Assembly: GCA_033765145.1 (NCBI GenBank)
Contig: JANRIH010000038.1
Location: 205,513 to 269,512, forward strand
DNA: 64,000 nt
Source of the DNA: JAGVSR01 sp033765145
GTDB lineage: Bacteria > Pseudomonadota > Alphaproteobacteria > Rhizobiales > Hyphomicrobiaceae
Direction: 5' to 3'
Below are positions 41,678 to 50,608 of this stretch, piece by piece. The position numbers and the translations under genes are program-made. Position 1 is the first letter of the stretch. Every line of letters starts with the position of its first letter. Under the pieces are notes generated by a model. It did not search any database. It had not been told where the DNA came from and saw only the letters and a program-made list of their open reading frames with translations.

Positions 41678-43819
41678 CTAGCCGGCAATCTTCGAGAAAT
41701 CCGCGACGCCCTGCGTCGCCGCGCGGATTTCGGAAAGAAGCTTCAACCGGTTCAGACGCTTAGCCGGGTCCGCGTCGTTGACGGTCACCTTTTCGAAGAA
41801 TGTGTCGACCGGCCGTCGCAACTCCGCGAGCGCGTTCATGGCGCCGGTGAAGTTCTCGACGTTGATCGCCGCCGCCGTATCGAACTTGACCTTGGCCATG
41901 GCGGCCGCGAGATCGCGTTCCGCAGGTTCGACCAGAAGCCCGCCGTCGGCTTCGCCCGCGTAGCTCGTCTTGTCCTTCTTTTCCTCGATCGCGAGGATGT
42001 TGGCCGCGCGCCTCACACCCGCGAGCAGGTTCTGCCCGTCGTCCGTGCCGAGGAATTGCCCCAACGCCTCGACCCGCTTGACGATGAGCGCGAGATCGTC
42101 CTGTCCCGGCAGCGCAAACACGGCGTCGATGAGATCGTGCCGGGCGCCCTGCTCCTTGAGGTAGACCTTCAGCCGATCCGCGAAGAACGCCAGGAGGTCG
42201 TTGGCTATCGTCGAGATGATGTCGCTGTATTCGTCGCCGGTCGCCGTTGTCCGTTTGATCGCCCACTGATGGGGGTGCGATTGCTTTTGGAAACATTCAT
42301 TCGCGTAGGTAATAGCGGGCAGCAGCCGAAGCCGAAGATCGTTTTCCAGCACGATCCGGATGACGCCCAACGCCGCGCGGCGGAGCTGATAAGGATCTCC
42401 CGAGCCTGTGGGTTTTTCCTGGATGCGCCAGAACCCGACGAGCGTGTCGAGCTTGTCCGCGAGCGCGACCGCGATGGCGACGCTGTCGCCGTCTTCTTCG
42501 AGCGGGACGCTGTCGGTCGGTCCCTTGGGCTTGTAGTGGAGCTCGATCGCCCGCGCGATATTGGGCTTCGTGCCCGCGCGCTCGGCGTAGTAGCGGCCCA
42601 TGAGCCCTTGCAGCTCGGGGAATTCGCCGACCATGCCCGACACGAGATCGGCCTTCGCGAGCTGCGCCGCGCGCCGCGCGTCCTGCGGATCCGCATCGAC
42701 CGCGCCCGCGATTTCGGCGGCGAGTTCCGCGATCCGCTCGATGCGATCCTTTTGGCTCCCGAGCTTCTCGTGGAACGTGATGCCCGCGAGGTCCGACGCC
42801 ATCTCGTCGAGCGGCCGTTTGAGATCTTGATCCCAGAAGAATTTGGCATCCGACAGACGCGCACGGATGACCTTCTCGTTCCCTGCGGTGATCTCCGCGC
42901 CCCCATCCGTCGCGGTGAGGTTGGAGACGAGCAGGAACTTGTTCGCGAGCTTGCCCGTCTTCGGGTCCTTGAGCGAAAAGCACTTCTGGTGCTGCTTCAT
43001 CGATGTGGTCAGCACTTCGCCCGGCACGTCGAGGAACGCCGCGTCGAACGTGCCCATAAGCACGACGGGCCATTCCGTGAGCCCCGCGTTCTCGGCGACG
43101 AGCGCGTCATCGTCGACAAGGGCGAGTTTGGCCTTCTTGGCGAGCGCCTGCGCGTGCTCCGCGATCGCGGCCTGCCGCTCGGCGGGATCGAGCATCACCT
43201 TGTGCGCGCGGAGCTTGTCTCTGTAATCCGCAAAATTCTTGACCTCGAAGGTCTCATTGCCATGGAAGCGGTGCCCGCGCGTGGCGTTCCCGCTCGCGAC
43301 GCCCGCGACCTCGAACGGCACGACTTGTCCACCGAGCAGACAGATGATCGAACCGAGCGGCCGCACCCACTGGAACGTCCCGCTGCCCCACCGCATCGAT
43401 TTCGGCCAGGGGAACTTGGCCATGACCTGAGGCACGACTTCGGCCACGATCTCCTTCGCGGTCCGTCCGGGCTTCTCGATGCGCGCGAGATAATAGTCGC
43501 CTTTTTTCTCGTCCTTGACGATCTCCGCATCCGAGATCGAGCCGAGCCCCGCGGCCTTCAGAAATCCTGCGAGCGCCTGCTCCGGAGCGCCGACCCGCGG
43601 CCCCTTCCGTTCTTCCGAGATCGACGGGCTTTCGTGAGGCACGTTAGCGATGACGAGCGCCAGCCGGCGCGGAGTCGCAAAGGCCCGGGCCTCGCCGACC
43701 GTGAGCCCCGCGCTCTTCAAGCCGTCGACGACGAGCCGTTTCAAGTCCTCAGCCGCGCGGGCTTGCATCCGCGCGGGGATCTCCTCGGAGAAAAGTTCGA
43801 TCAGGAGTTCGGACATCAC
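41678..43819 (-). CDS. glyS: Glycyl-tRNA synthetase beta subunit
   Basis: Beta chain of the alpha2-beta2 glycine-tRNA ligase, 713 aa (normal). N-terminus MMSELLIELFSEEIPARMQARAAEDLKRLV is diagnostic, and the C-terminal anticodon-binding-like region has FFEKVTVNDADPAKRLNRLKLLSEI. Conserved GHRFHGNETFEV, FWDQDLKRPLDEM and KADLVSGMVGEFPELQGLMGRYYA are present. The partner glyQ is 6.9 kb upstream in the same orientation, whereas the two are normally adjacent or nearly so. Confidence 0.97.
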   Translation of the reverse strand: MMSELLIELFSEEIPARMQARAAEDLKRLVVDGLKSAGLTVGEARAFATPRRLALVIANVPHESPSISEERKGPRVGAPEQALAGFLKAAGLGSISDAEIVKDEKKGDYYLARIEKPGRTAKEIVAEVVPQVMAKFPWPKSMRWGSGTFQWVRPLGSIICLLGGQVVPFEVAGVASGNATRGHRFHGNETFEVKNFADYRDKLRAHKVMLDPAERQAAIAEHAQALAKKAKLALVDDDALVAENAGLTEWPVVLMGTFDAAFLDVPGEVLTTSMKQHQKCFSLKDPKTGKLANKFLLVSNLTATDGGAEITAGNEKVIRARLSDAKFFWDQDLKRPLDEMASDLAGITFHEKLGSQKDRIERIAELAAEIAGAVDADPQDARRAAQLAKADLVSGMVGEFPELQGLMGRYYAERAGTKPNIARAIELHYKPKGPTDSVPLEEDGDSVAIAVALADKLDTLVGFWRIQEKPTGSGDPYQLRRAALGVIRIVLENDLRLRLLPAITYANECFQKQSHPHQWAIKRTTATGDEYSDIISTIANDLLAFFADRLKVYLKEQGARHDLIDAVFALPGQDDLALIVKRVEALGQFLGTDDGQNLLAGVRRAANILAIEEKKDKTSYAGEADGGLLVEPAERDLAAAMAKVKFDTAAAINVENFTGAMNALAELRRPVDTFFEKVTVNDADPAKRLNRLKLLSEIRAATQGVADFSKIAG

Positions 43820-43942
43820 GATCTCGGAAATGGGCGAACGGGATCGCTGTCATAAGCGACCCCCGCCGTCCCGGCAATCGCGCATGCCACCTGTCCCCGG
43901 TGCCATTGGCATGGCACCGGGGGAGGCATTCCAGAGGCGAAT

Positions 43943-44194
43943 TTATTGCGCCGGTGCAGGGGCCGGATCGGCGGCCGGCGTCGGGGCGGGGGCCGGCGAC
44001 GGAGCCTGGGCAGCGATCTCGAGCACCTTGGTGCCAATCTCCTTCGCCGTCCCGGTGGTGAAGAGATAGCCCAACCCGACCGCGCAGAGCACGATGTAGA
44101 AGAGGAAGACGAAACCGTTCTTCCTCAAGAAAAGAAGGCCCGCCAGAAGCAGCGGGACGGCGAGCGCGGCGATGCCGGCGATTTCAGGCGTCAT
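43943..44194 (-). CDS. Small two-span membrane protein with Pro/Ala tail
   Basis: 83 residues: helices at about 6-22 and 27-46 (IAGIAALAVPLLLAGLLFLRKNGFVFLFYIVLCAVGLGYLF), then a soluble stretch and a C-terminal PAPAPTPAADPAPAPAQ repeat (about residues 66-83). Not recognised. It is 123 bp upstream of glyS on the same strand and may be transcribed with it. Confidence 0.6.
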   Translation of the reverse strand: MTPEIAGIAALAVPLLLAGLLFLRKNGFVFLFYIVLCAVGLGYLFTTGTAKEIGTKVLEIAAQAPSPAPAPTPAADPAPAPAQ

Positions 44195-44407
44195 GGAACG
44201 TTCTCCCCTGGATGTGCCACGGCCCTCGGCGAGGTGCCGCGCGGCCCCGGTTGCCGTCTACCGGGCAATTGGGGACCGGTGGTCTGATACCGTGGCCCCG
44301 TCCCGAGGTGAAGGGGCCATTCGTACAGTTGTCGGAAAATTGCTTCATCAATCGGCCTGAGCGGCCAGACGCAAGCTGTCGCGGCCTCGGGCTCCCGGGG
44401 CAGGAAC

Positions 44408-44851
44408 GTGGATCTGCCTGTGTTACGAAGCGAGATAACGCGAAGGTTGCAGTCAGCCGGGTTGCAATCGGTTTGGCGGGCATTCGGTTTCGTCGCTGTT
44501 GCGGTCATCGCCCTCGGACCCGGGAGTGCGGATCCGGTCGGGCCGGACAGCGCGTTGCGTGTGCCGGACATTCTGATCGGGCGCTGGACGTCGGATTGCA
44601 GCGAGCAGCGCTTGCCGGATCAATTGAGTTTTGCCGTGCAGGGTCTAACGTGGATTGTCGCGCATGAACTGCTGCCATGTCGGCTGACCGGCCTCCGCAA
44701 CCAAACGGCTCGCCGCTGGTATCTCGATTTTCAATGCCGCGACGGCGTTCTCATCGACATCGACGTCAATCTGCTCGTCGACGGCACGATCCTGTTGAAC
44801 GAGAGGCCCCTCGGCGCAGCGTGCCTCTATGCGCGTGCCGGCGATCCATGA
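44408..44851 (+). CDS. Hypothetical secreted protein
   Basis: 147 residues with an N-terminal hydrophobic segment (about 24-40, FGFVAVAVIALGPGSA) that could be a signal peptide. The mature part has LRVPDILIGRWTSDCSEQRLPDQLSFAVQGLTWIVAHELLPCRLTGL and then YLDFQCRDGVLIDIDVNLLVDGTILLNERPLGAACLYAR, with four Cys that could form two disulfides. The RW.SDC....L pattern resembles small beta-barrel lipocalin-like proteins, but that is weak. It faces the small membrane protein at 44.9 kb. Confidence 0.55.
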   Translation: MDLPVLRSEITRRLQSAGLQSVWRAFGFVAVAVIALGPGSADPVGPDSALRVPDILIGRWTSDCSEQRLPDQLSFAVQGLTWIVAHELLPCRLTGLRNQTARRWYLDFQCRDGVLIDIDVNLLVDGTILLNERPLGAACLYARAGDP

Positions 44852-44863
44852 AACTGGACCCCG

Positions 44864-45109
44864 TCACATGACGAGGGCCGCCAGTCCGAGAACCACGCTC
44901 AACCCGACGATGAGGACGAGCGCCACCGCCGCCGCCGCATTGCCCATATAGGCGAGGCCGCCCACGGCCCCGAACGTCGCCAGGAAGCCGAACAGCACGG
45001 GATTGAACCGCTTCGGCCAGATCTTGTAGACGAAATAGCCGAGCATGATCGCACCGATCGCGATGAGCGCGACCTCGCCGATCATTTTGGGGTCAGTCAG
45101 CGTATCCAT
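44864..45109 (-). CDS. Small three-span membrane protein
   Basis: 81 residues, almost all hydrophobic: helices at about 9-28, 35-54 and 57-79 with a central KIWPKRFNPVLFGF junction. Unknown family. It is convergent with the 44.4-kb gene, 12 bp apart. Confidence 0.55.
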   Translation of the reverse strand: MDTLTDPKMIGEVALIAIGAIMLGYFVYKIWPKRFNPVLFGFLATFGAVGGLAYMGNAAAAVALVLIVGLSVVLGLAALVM

Positions 45110-45226
45110 GGTGTCCTCTCGGCAAGACGAAACCGGTCACTACAACGAGCGACGGCGGCTGTCGATTGTCCGAGAGAGACTATCCGCAAGAGACGCACGC
45201 CACGTGTGCGGATCGTTCGGCGATCC

Positions 45227-46144
45227 TCAGTTCACCTGGCAGTTGGCTTCGTAGTCCAAGCACGCTTTGCTGTTGCCTTGCGCGCACTTCTTCTGCAGCG
45301 AGGGACAAACGGGCTTTTTCCAGGGAGCGATCTCGAAGCCCTGCTTGTCTTGCTTCCAGATGCACTTGCCGTTCTTCATCATGTAATTCTTGTTGCAATA
45401 GCAGTCGCCTTCGGCACTCCTGTAGGCGTTTTTCCCGCAGTTCTGCTTCAGCACGCACTCGCCTTTGACGAGCTTGTAGTTCTTCGCGCACCGCAAGGTC
45501 GACGTGCTGCTGGACTTGGGCTTCTCTCTCACCTCCCGCTCCGGCGCACGTTCTTTGGTGACGACGGTGAAGGGTCCTCTCGAACTGCCAACGATGTCGT
45601 AGAGGTGCTGGGGGTCCGCGACGCCTTCCGCGTAGAGAATGGAGCCGGCACCGATGTCGAGGATGATGTCGACTCCGCGCGAGAAGTCACGAAGTCCGAT
45701 CCGGCCCGAATTGCGATAGGTCTCCGCGAACGAGAAGGCGGCACGCCCGCGACTGTCTTCCTCGATCCATTCGAGCGGACCGGTCTGCGCGAAGGCCCCT
45801 GCCGCATGCCAGACCCGCGTGACGTCTCGGGTCGCGCCGTCGGCATCGGTCGCCGCCGCCGGTGTCCGAGGCGCTGCTGGCGCCGCTTCACCGAGCTTCT
45901 TCACATAGGCGCGGGCAAGATCGGCATGAAAGCCGTTCGGATAATTGGCCAGAAAGGCGTCCCAGGCTTCGACCGTGCCGAGTTCTTTGGCTGCCTCGAA
46001 CGCCTGCTTTTCCTCGCTCTGCGCCTCTTCGGCGAGTGCAATACTTCTGTGACCGGAGCCGGGCGCCGGGAGCAGCACCGGAAGGATCAGGAAAGGAAGA
46101 GACACAGCCACGGACCAAACGAAGAGTGACGACGTCCGCGACAT
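45227..46144 (-). CDS. Secreted protein with Cys-rich C-terminal repeats
   Basis: 305 residues from the ATG at 46144 (MSRTSSLFV); the ATG at 46165 is possible. A signal peptide (about 1-39) precedes a helical stretch with EAKQAFEAAKELGTVEAWDAFLANYPNGFHADLARAYVKKLGEA, which resembles a TPR/SEL1-like single unit seen in caspase-like and Sel1 proteins. A middle domain follows (about 85-190). The C-terminal 90 residues hold some twelve Cys in short units (LRCAKNYKLVKGECV, NCGKNAYRSAEGDCYCNK, MMKNGKCIWK, CPSLQKKCAQGNSKACLDYEANC), like secreted Cys-knot modules. The role is unknown. Confidence 0.65.
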   Translation of the reverse strand: MSRTSSLFVWSVAVSLPFLILPVLLPAPGSGHRSIALAEEAQSEEKQAFEAAKELGTVEAWDAFLANYPNGFHADLARAYVKKLGEAAPAAPRTPAAATDADGATRDVTRVWHAAGAFAQTGPLEWIEEDSRGRAAFSFAETYRNSGRIGLRDFSRGVDIILDIGAGSILYAEGVADPQHLYDIVGSSRGPFTVVTKERAPEREVREKPKSSSTSTLRCAKNYKLVKGECVLKQNCGKNAYRSAEGDCYCNKNYMMKNGKCIWKQDKQGFEIAPWKKPVCPSLQKKCAQGNSKACLDYEANCQVN

Positions 46145-46508
46145 GACCGGCTCCCTGCAGTGCATGTCGCCCCCTGGACATGCATTAGAAAGGGTCGCGT
46201 GCCCGCTCGCCGGATGCAAGCACAATGACGGTCAGGCGACGGCGTAATCGAGAGGCGGTTAACGGGCTTGGCCCAGTCTGGGACCCCAGTCTGGCACCCC
46301 AGTCTGGCACCCGCTCCAGCGGCCATCCCGGCGACCTATCCTGTTGGAGGGTCTTAGGCCCGAAGCTGTCCATGACCGCCCACAGTCGCTCTTTCGCCAC
46401 GCTGGCCGGCAACTCTCCGGACCCGCTTGTGCAGCATGGCCCGGCGCGACTATTTTCCGCCCGTTACAGCCGCGGTCGCGGATGAGGCGCCGATTCGGAG
46501 CTCGGGGA
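46145..46508. other. 364-bp divergent non-coding region with a tandem repeat
   Basis: Lies between the divergent Cys-rich gene and the L,D-transpeptidase gene. It contains a threefold 13-bp tandem repeat (46272-46310) and no convincing ORF. It presumably holds both promoters. Confidence 0.55.
46272..46310. repeat. 13-bp tandem repeat, three copies
   Basis: Unit CCCAGTCTGG(G/C)AC, three consecutive copies; the second and third are identical and the first has one change. A fourth partial copy may begin with CCC. Confidence 0.9.
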
Positions 46509-47591
46509 ATGCGCATCCATCGTCTGCTCGTAGTGATGGCCGTTTGGGCCGCCGGAGCATTGACCGGCTCGGGCTCCACCTTGGCGCAGGGTGGATGGTC
46601 CGACCAGGGCCCCGTCTTTCCGAGCGACGTGAAGCAGAGAGAAGATCAGGCGGAAGCCGAACGCGCGGCGCGCCGGGCCTCCTACCCCCCGGTCGTCTAT
46701 CCGAAGTACATGGAAGGCGGCGAGCGGCCGGACATCAAGCCTGCCGAACCGCCGACCGTTTATCTGGCGAACAACGAAGCGCCGGGTTCCATCATCATCG
46801 ATACCGACGCCCGCACGCTTTACTACGTGCTCCCCGGCAAGAAGGCCTACGCGTATCCGATCTCGGTCGGGCGCGAGGGCTTCACCTGGACCGGGACGGA
46901 GCGGATCAGCCGCATCGCCGAGTGGCCGTCATGGACGCCGCCCAAGGAAATGCACGAGCGTGTGCCGGGCCTGCCGCTCACGGTGACGGGCGGTCTCAAG
47001 AACCCGCAAGGTGCTCGCGCGCTCTATCTCGGCAACACCGTCTATCGGATACACGGCACCAACAACGATCGCACGGTCGGGCGCGCGAACTCGTCGGGCT
47101 GCTTCCGGCTGACGAACGAGCACGTGGTGCACCTCGCCTCGATCGCGAAGGTCGGCGCGAAAGTGCAGGTTCTGAAATCCTATGCGGGCGCGAGCGAGAA
47201 CTTGCCCCTGTCGAGCCTGTTCGGATTTTTCGGAAGCGAGGAGCCCCAACAGAAGCCCGCGAAGCCGGAGAAGAAGAAGTCGACGAAGCCGGCTGCGAAG
47301 AAGATGCCGGCAACCGCGGTTGCTGTGGGTGAACCAGCAGCAGGGCCGACGCCGAGGAAGGCCGCCGCGGCATCGGGGAACGCGGTGTTACCCGCCGCGT
47401 CGGTCGCCGCAACTTCGGCAACGCAGCCTGCAACGACGCCAGGAACGACTTCGGTGGCCCAATCACCGGCACCCGATACCGACGCCCTGGCCGCCGCAAA
47501 GGCAGCCGCAGCCGAGGCCAAGGCCGCTGCCGAAGAAGCGAAGGCCGCCGCAGCGGCGGCGAAGAAGGCCGCGTCGGGGGCAATGCCTTAA
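46509..47591 (+). CDS. L,D-transpeptidase (YkuD) with Ala/Lys/Pro-rich tail
   Basis: 360 residues from the ATG at 46509: signal peptide (about 1-29), linker, then a YkuD domain (about 92-225). The catalytic motif is IHGTNNDRTVGRANSSGCFRLTN (His182, Cys198), with AYAYPISVGREGFTWTG and TPPKEMHERVPGLP as family marks. L,D-transpeptidases make 3-3 peptidoglycan cross-links or attach lipoproteins to peptidoglycan. The C-terminal 120 residues are low complexity (KPEKKKSTKPAAKK; AAAKAAAEEAKAAAAAAKKA), likely to lie in or bind the cell wall. Confidence 0.92.
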   Translation: MRIHRLLVVMAVWAAGALTGSGSTLAQGGWSDQGPVFPSDVKQREDQAEAERAARRASYPPVVYPKYMEGGERPDIKPAEPPTVYLANNEAPGSIIIDTDARTLYYVLPGKKAYAYPISVGREGFTWTGTERISRIAEWPSWTPPKEMHERVPGLPLTVTGGLKNPQGARALYLGNTVYRIHGTNNDRTVGRANSSGCFRLTNEHVVHLASIAKVGAKVQVLKSYAGASENLPLSSLFGFFGSEEPQQKPAKPEKKKSTKPAAKKMPATAVAVGEPAAGPTPRKAAAASGNAVLPAASVAATSATQPATTPGTTSVAQSPAPDTDALAAAKAAAAEAKAAAEEAKAAAAAAKKAASGAMP

Positions 47592-47608
47592 GTTGAGGTG
47601 GTGGCGTG

Positions 47609-47629
47609 GCCCGTATCGGGGATACGGGC
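47609..47629 (+). terminator. Hairpin downstream of the L,D-transpeptidase gene
   Basis: GCCCGTATC-GGG-GATACGGGC, a perfect 9-bp stem with a 3-nt loop, 18 nt after the stop. There is no T-run, and the next gene is convergent. Confidence 0.5.
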
Positions 47630-47826
47630 AAGCCGAAGCCTGATGCGGATCGGCGCAATTGCCCCAGTCCCGTATTTTGCGAAGCCAACCTATCATGGGA
47701 AGGGTTCGCGCCGTGCGGTCGCCCGGTTCGTCGAAAGTTTCGACCGATGTGCCGCATTGCTTTTCGACCTTCCTCTGCCGGAGCTCGCGCATCCTGGCGA
47801 CTTTGCGCAACGGCTTGTCGGACGGC

Positions 47827-49176
47827 TCAGGCACTTGGCAGGCAGAGGCGCGCGATCAATCCTGGCTGTCCATCGTGAAGCGAAAGTGATCCGCCCCAGG
47901 CATCGGCAATGTCTGTCACGATCGCGAGACCAAGTCCCGCGCCCCACCCATTCGCGTCCAGGCGTCTGCCACGGCTCAAGGCCTCCGTCCGCCGGCTTTC
48001 GGGAATTCCGGCCCCGTCGTCGGTCACCGTGATGATCACCGCTCTCCCTTCCACGCGTCCCGCAACGCAAAGGGTCGAGCTAGCATGACGTGCGCCGTTC
48101 TCCACGAGATTGCCGAGAGCCTCGGCCAGATCATCCGAATCGATCCTGGCCACAAGGTCTTCTGCAACGTCGATCGAAACATCGAGTTTTTGCCCTTCTG
48201 GAGTTCGTTCGATGACGCGTAGCACGCGATCAACCGTCGACCTCACGTTTGCCATGGCGTCTCTGCTTGCAAATGTGAGCCTGACGCGCGCCAGTTCCCG
48301 CTCGACATGTCGGCGCATGGAATCAGCCAACGACGAAATCTCTGACGCGCTGTCTTCCTCTCCCTTCTGCGCGAGGCGCCTGGCCTCGCTATGCAGCACC
48401 TGTAGTGGCGTCTTGAGGCCGTGCGCAAGGTCGGCCGCGCGCCCCTTGGCTTTCTCAATCTCCATGTCACGCGCCTTGAGGAGATCATCGATTTCGCGCG
48501 CAAGCGGAAGCACCTCGTCTGGGAACCCATCCCCGAGGCGTCGCGAAGCGCCCGTTCTGATCGAAGACAGGCCCTTGCGAACGGCAGCGAGCGGCCTAAG
48601 GCCCACGCTCACCTGTGCCCAGGCGGCACCCGTGAGCAGAATTGCGATCAACATGAGAAATGGCGTGAGTTCTGCTGCGAAATTCCAGACTGCCTTCTGG
48701 ACATCGGCGGCATCCAACCCGACCGCGAGCCGGCTCGTGCCGCCGCCGAGGCTCGAGGGAAGCTGGATGTGTCGCTGCAGAAGATGGAGCTGCGCCCCTC
48801 CGGGGCCGGCGATGGTGTGGCGATGGACGACATCATCGACAGCAGCTTCTTGCGGCAGATTGAGTTCGTTGTCCCAAAGGGAGCGAGATCGCAAGACCTG
48901 CCCACGGGGCTTTATCGCTATCTGCCAATAAAGCCCTGAAAGCGGTTCAGAGAAGCGCGGATCGCCAGGGGAGTGCGTAATGACGTATTCCCCCGACGGC
49001 AGTTGAGCGAGATTTGCCGCAAGCTGGTTCAGATGGACGTTGAGTTCCGCGTCAACCCGCCGCTCGACATGCCGCTTGAAGAGCAGTGTCAGTCCCAAGG
49101 CGGCAATTGCCAGCGCGAGCAGAACAGAAAGTGCGCCGGCGAGCAGCAACCTCAGTCGCAGCGAGAAAGGCCTCAT
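47827..49176 (-). CDS. PhoQ-like sensor histidine kinase
   Basis: 449 residues: transmembrane helix (about 7-33), periplasmic sensor region (about 34-165), second helix (about 170-190), HAMP-like linker and HisKA domain with phospho-His252 in AADLAHGLKTPLQVL, then HATPase_c with N-box EALGNLVENGARHAS, DDGAGIP and GWGAGLGLAIV. The stop overlaps nothing downstream. The upstream response regulator overlaps it by 4 bp. It is linked to a PepSY-like gene on the same strand and another divergent from it, so a periplasmic or metal/acid signal is a fair guess. Confidence 0.93.
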   Translation of the reverse strand: MRPFSLRLRLLLAGALSVLLALAIAALGLTLLFKRHVERRVDAELNVHLNQLAANLAQLPSGEYVITHSPGDPRFSEPLSGLYWQIAIKPRGQVLRSRSLWDNELNLPQEAAVDDVVHRHTIAGPGGAQLHLLQRHIQLPSSLGGGTSRLAVGLDAADVQKAVWNFAAELTPFLMLIAILLTGAAWAQVSVGLRPLAAVRKGLSSIRTGASRRLGDGFPDEVLPLAREIDDLLKARDMEIEKAKGRAADLAHGLKTPLQVLHSEARRLAQKGEEDSASEISSLADSMRRHVERELARVRLTFASRDAMANVRSTVDRVLRVIERTPEGQKLDVSIDVAEDLVARIDSDDLAEALGNLVENGARHASSTLCVAGRVEGRAVIITVTDDGAGIPESRRTEALSRGRRLDANGWGAGLGLAIVTDIADAWGGSLSLHDGQPGLIARLCLPSA

Positions 49177-49838
49177 GCCGTCCCATCCGCGATCAGATAG
49201 CCGAAGCCGCGTCGCGTCTCGATGAGATCGGGTCCCAGCTTTTTGCGCAGCCGTGTGATCAGCGCTTCGAGTGCATTGGCATCGCGTGCGTCGTAGTCTC
49301 CGTAGAGGTGCTCGATGATCTCCGATGGGGGCACCACGCGCCCCTTGTGGTGCATCAGATATGCGATGAGGCGGTACTCAAGTGGCGACACAGAAACATG
49401 AGCGCCATCGACCGTGACGCGCATCTGCCGTGTGTCGAGGGTGAGTGCGCCGGCCACGATGACGGGCAATCCATGGCCCGACGCGCGACGAATGAGGGCC
49501 CGCACCCGCGCCAATAGTTCTTCGACATGGAATGGCTTGCCGACATAGTCGTCGGCGCCTGCGTCGATCCCCTCGACCCGCTCGGGCCATGATCCGCGTG
49601 CGGTAAGTACCAGAACCGGCATCATCCGGCCGGCCGCGCGCCAGCGCTTGAGCACGGACAATCCGTCGACCTTCGGCAGACCAAGATCGAGGATCACGAG
49701 ATCGTAGTCCTCGGTGTCGCCTCGAAACCACGCGATTTCGCCGTCATCCATGATGTCCGTGGTGTAGCCCGCACCTGCGAGGGCAACCCGAATACTCTCG
49801 GAGATCTTGGGCTCGTCCTCGACGACGAGTATGCGCAT
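49173..49838 (-). CDS. OmpR-family response regulator
   Basis: 221 residues: receiver (DE pair, phospho-Asp51 in DLVILDLGLPKVDG, Lys in YVGKPFHVEEL) and winged-helix OmpR/PhoB domain (LTLDTRQMRVTVDGAHVSVSPLEYRLIAYLMHHKGRVVPPSEIIEHLYGDYDARDANALEALITRLRKKLG). It overlaps both neighbours (kinase downstream by 4 bp, PepSY gene upstream by 1 bp), so PepSY, regulator and kinase form one transcript. Confidence 0.94.
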   Translation of the reverse strand: MRILVVEDEPKISESIRVALAGAGYTTDIMDDGEIAWFRGDTEDYDLVILDLGLPKVDGLSVLKRWRAAGRMMPVLVLTARGSWPERVEGIDAGADDYVGKPFHVEELLARVRALIRRASGHGLPVIVAGALTLDTRQMRVTVDGAHVSVSPLEYRLIAYLMHHKGRVVPPSEIIEHLYGDYDARDANALEALITRLRKKLGPDLIETRRGFGYLIADGTA

Positions 49839-50164
49839 CACTCGTCCTCGATCTTGATGATCTTGGAAGTCCTTGCGTCGACGTCGACTTCCTTGAGTTT
49901 GCCGTCCGAAGTAAGGATTTTGAATTCGTAGATGAAGACCCCTGGTGCATCGGTGTCGAGTTCGACGCCGACAATCTCCCCGACCATCTGTGACTTGAAG
50001 GCCTCAGTAATCTCGGCAAGCGGACGAATGCGCCCCTCGACGAGCGCCTGACGCGCGAGTTCGTGATCGTGCGCGTCATCGTCGTCATCGGCGACAGCCG
50101 CTCCCGTGACGGCGAGAGCGCAGGCGATCAACAGAACGGCCAGCGGAGGCAGAGATGAGTTCAT
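49838..50164 (-). CDS. Secreted PepSY-domain protein in the two-component operon
   Basis: 108 residues from the ATG at 50164: signal peptide (about 1-25), an acidic DDDDDAHDHE start to the mature protein, then PepSY motif ELARQALVEGRIRPLAEITEAFKSQMVGEIVGVELDTD...FIYEFKILTSDGKLKEVDVDARTSKIIKIEDE. It is the first gene of an operon with the OmpR/kinase pair. Such PepSY proteins are seen beside PhoPQ-type systems in many proteobacteria and are thought to sense or bind in the periplasm. Confidence 0.87.
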   Translation of the reverse strand: MNSSLPPLAVLLIACALAVTGAAVADDDDDAHDHELARQALVEGRIRPLAEITEAFKSQMVGEIVGVELDTDAPGVFIYEFKILTSDGKLKEVDVDARTSKIIKIEDE

Positions 50165-50303
50165 GTTGCGTGATCTTGAGAAGGACATCCTGACAACTCG
50201 CTGACAGCCGCCATCAGGACCGCGTCAGCGGCGTTGCGACATCTCTTGCGCACCGACGCGCCACATGGTGACCGGCCACATTCTATCAAATGGAGATCAC
50301 GCG

Positions 50304-50600
50304 ATGCGAACTGCATTTTTCTGTTCCGTTCTCACCGCAGCCTTGGCGGCAGCCCCGATGGCCATGGCTGACAGCGACGACGACTACAAGGGAGGCCCCG
50401 GCGTTCCACGTGACCAATGGATGTCCGCCTCCGACGTTATCCAGAAGCTTTCGGCCCAAGGTTACAAAGTGACCGAGATCGATGCCGATGACGGCACTTA
50501 TGAGTTCGAGGCCAGGGATGCGTCCGGCGGCCGCGTCGAAGGCCGCGCCCACCCGACGACCGGCGAAGTCATCTCGGCGCGACCGGACCATGACGACTGA
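50304..50600 (+). CDS. Secreted PepSY-like protein, divergent partner
   Basis: 98 residues from the ATG at 50304: signal peptide (about 1-22, AAAPMAMA), then mature DSDDDYKGGPGVPRDQWMSASDVIQKLSAQGYKVTEIDADDGTYEFEARDASGGRVEGRAHPTTGEVISARPDHDD, a PepSY-type unit. It is divergent from the PepSY-TCS operon with 139 bp between, and is a likely regulon member. A textbook terminator follows. Confidence 0.85.
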   Translation: MRTAFFCSVLTAALAAAPMAMADSDDDYKGGPGVPRDQWMSASDVIQKLSAQGYKVTEIDADDGTYEFEARDASGGRVEGRAHPTTGEVISARPDHDD

Positions 50601-50608
50601 ATTCGGAC

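Noticed and set aside
42205..43530. Long minus-strand Arg/Ser-rich ORFs inside glyS
   Set aside because: Typical GC-rich alternate-frame shadows; glyS itself explains the region.
41669..43855. 728-residue plus-strand ORF opposite glyS
   Set aside because: Antisense frame with Arg/Asp/Leu-biased composition; no family signature, whereas glyS is fully conserved.
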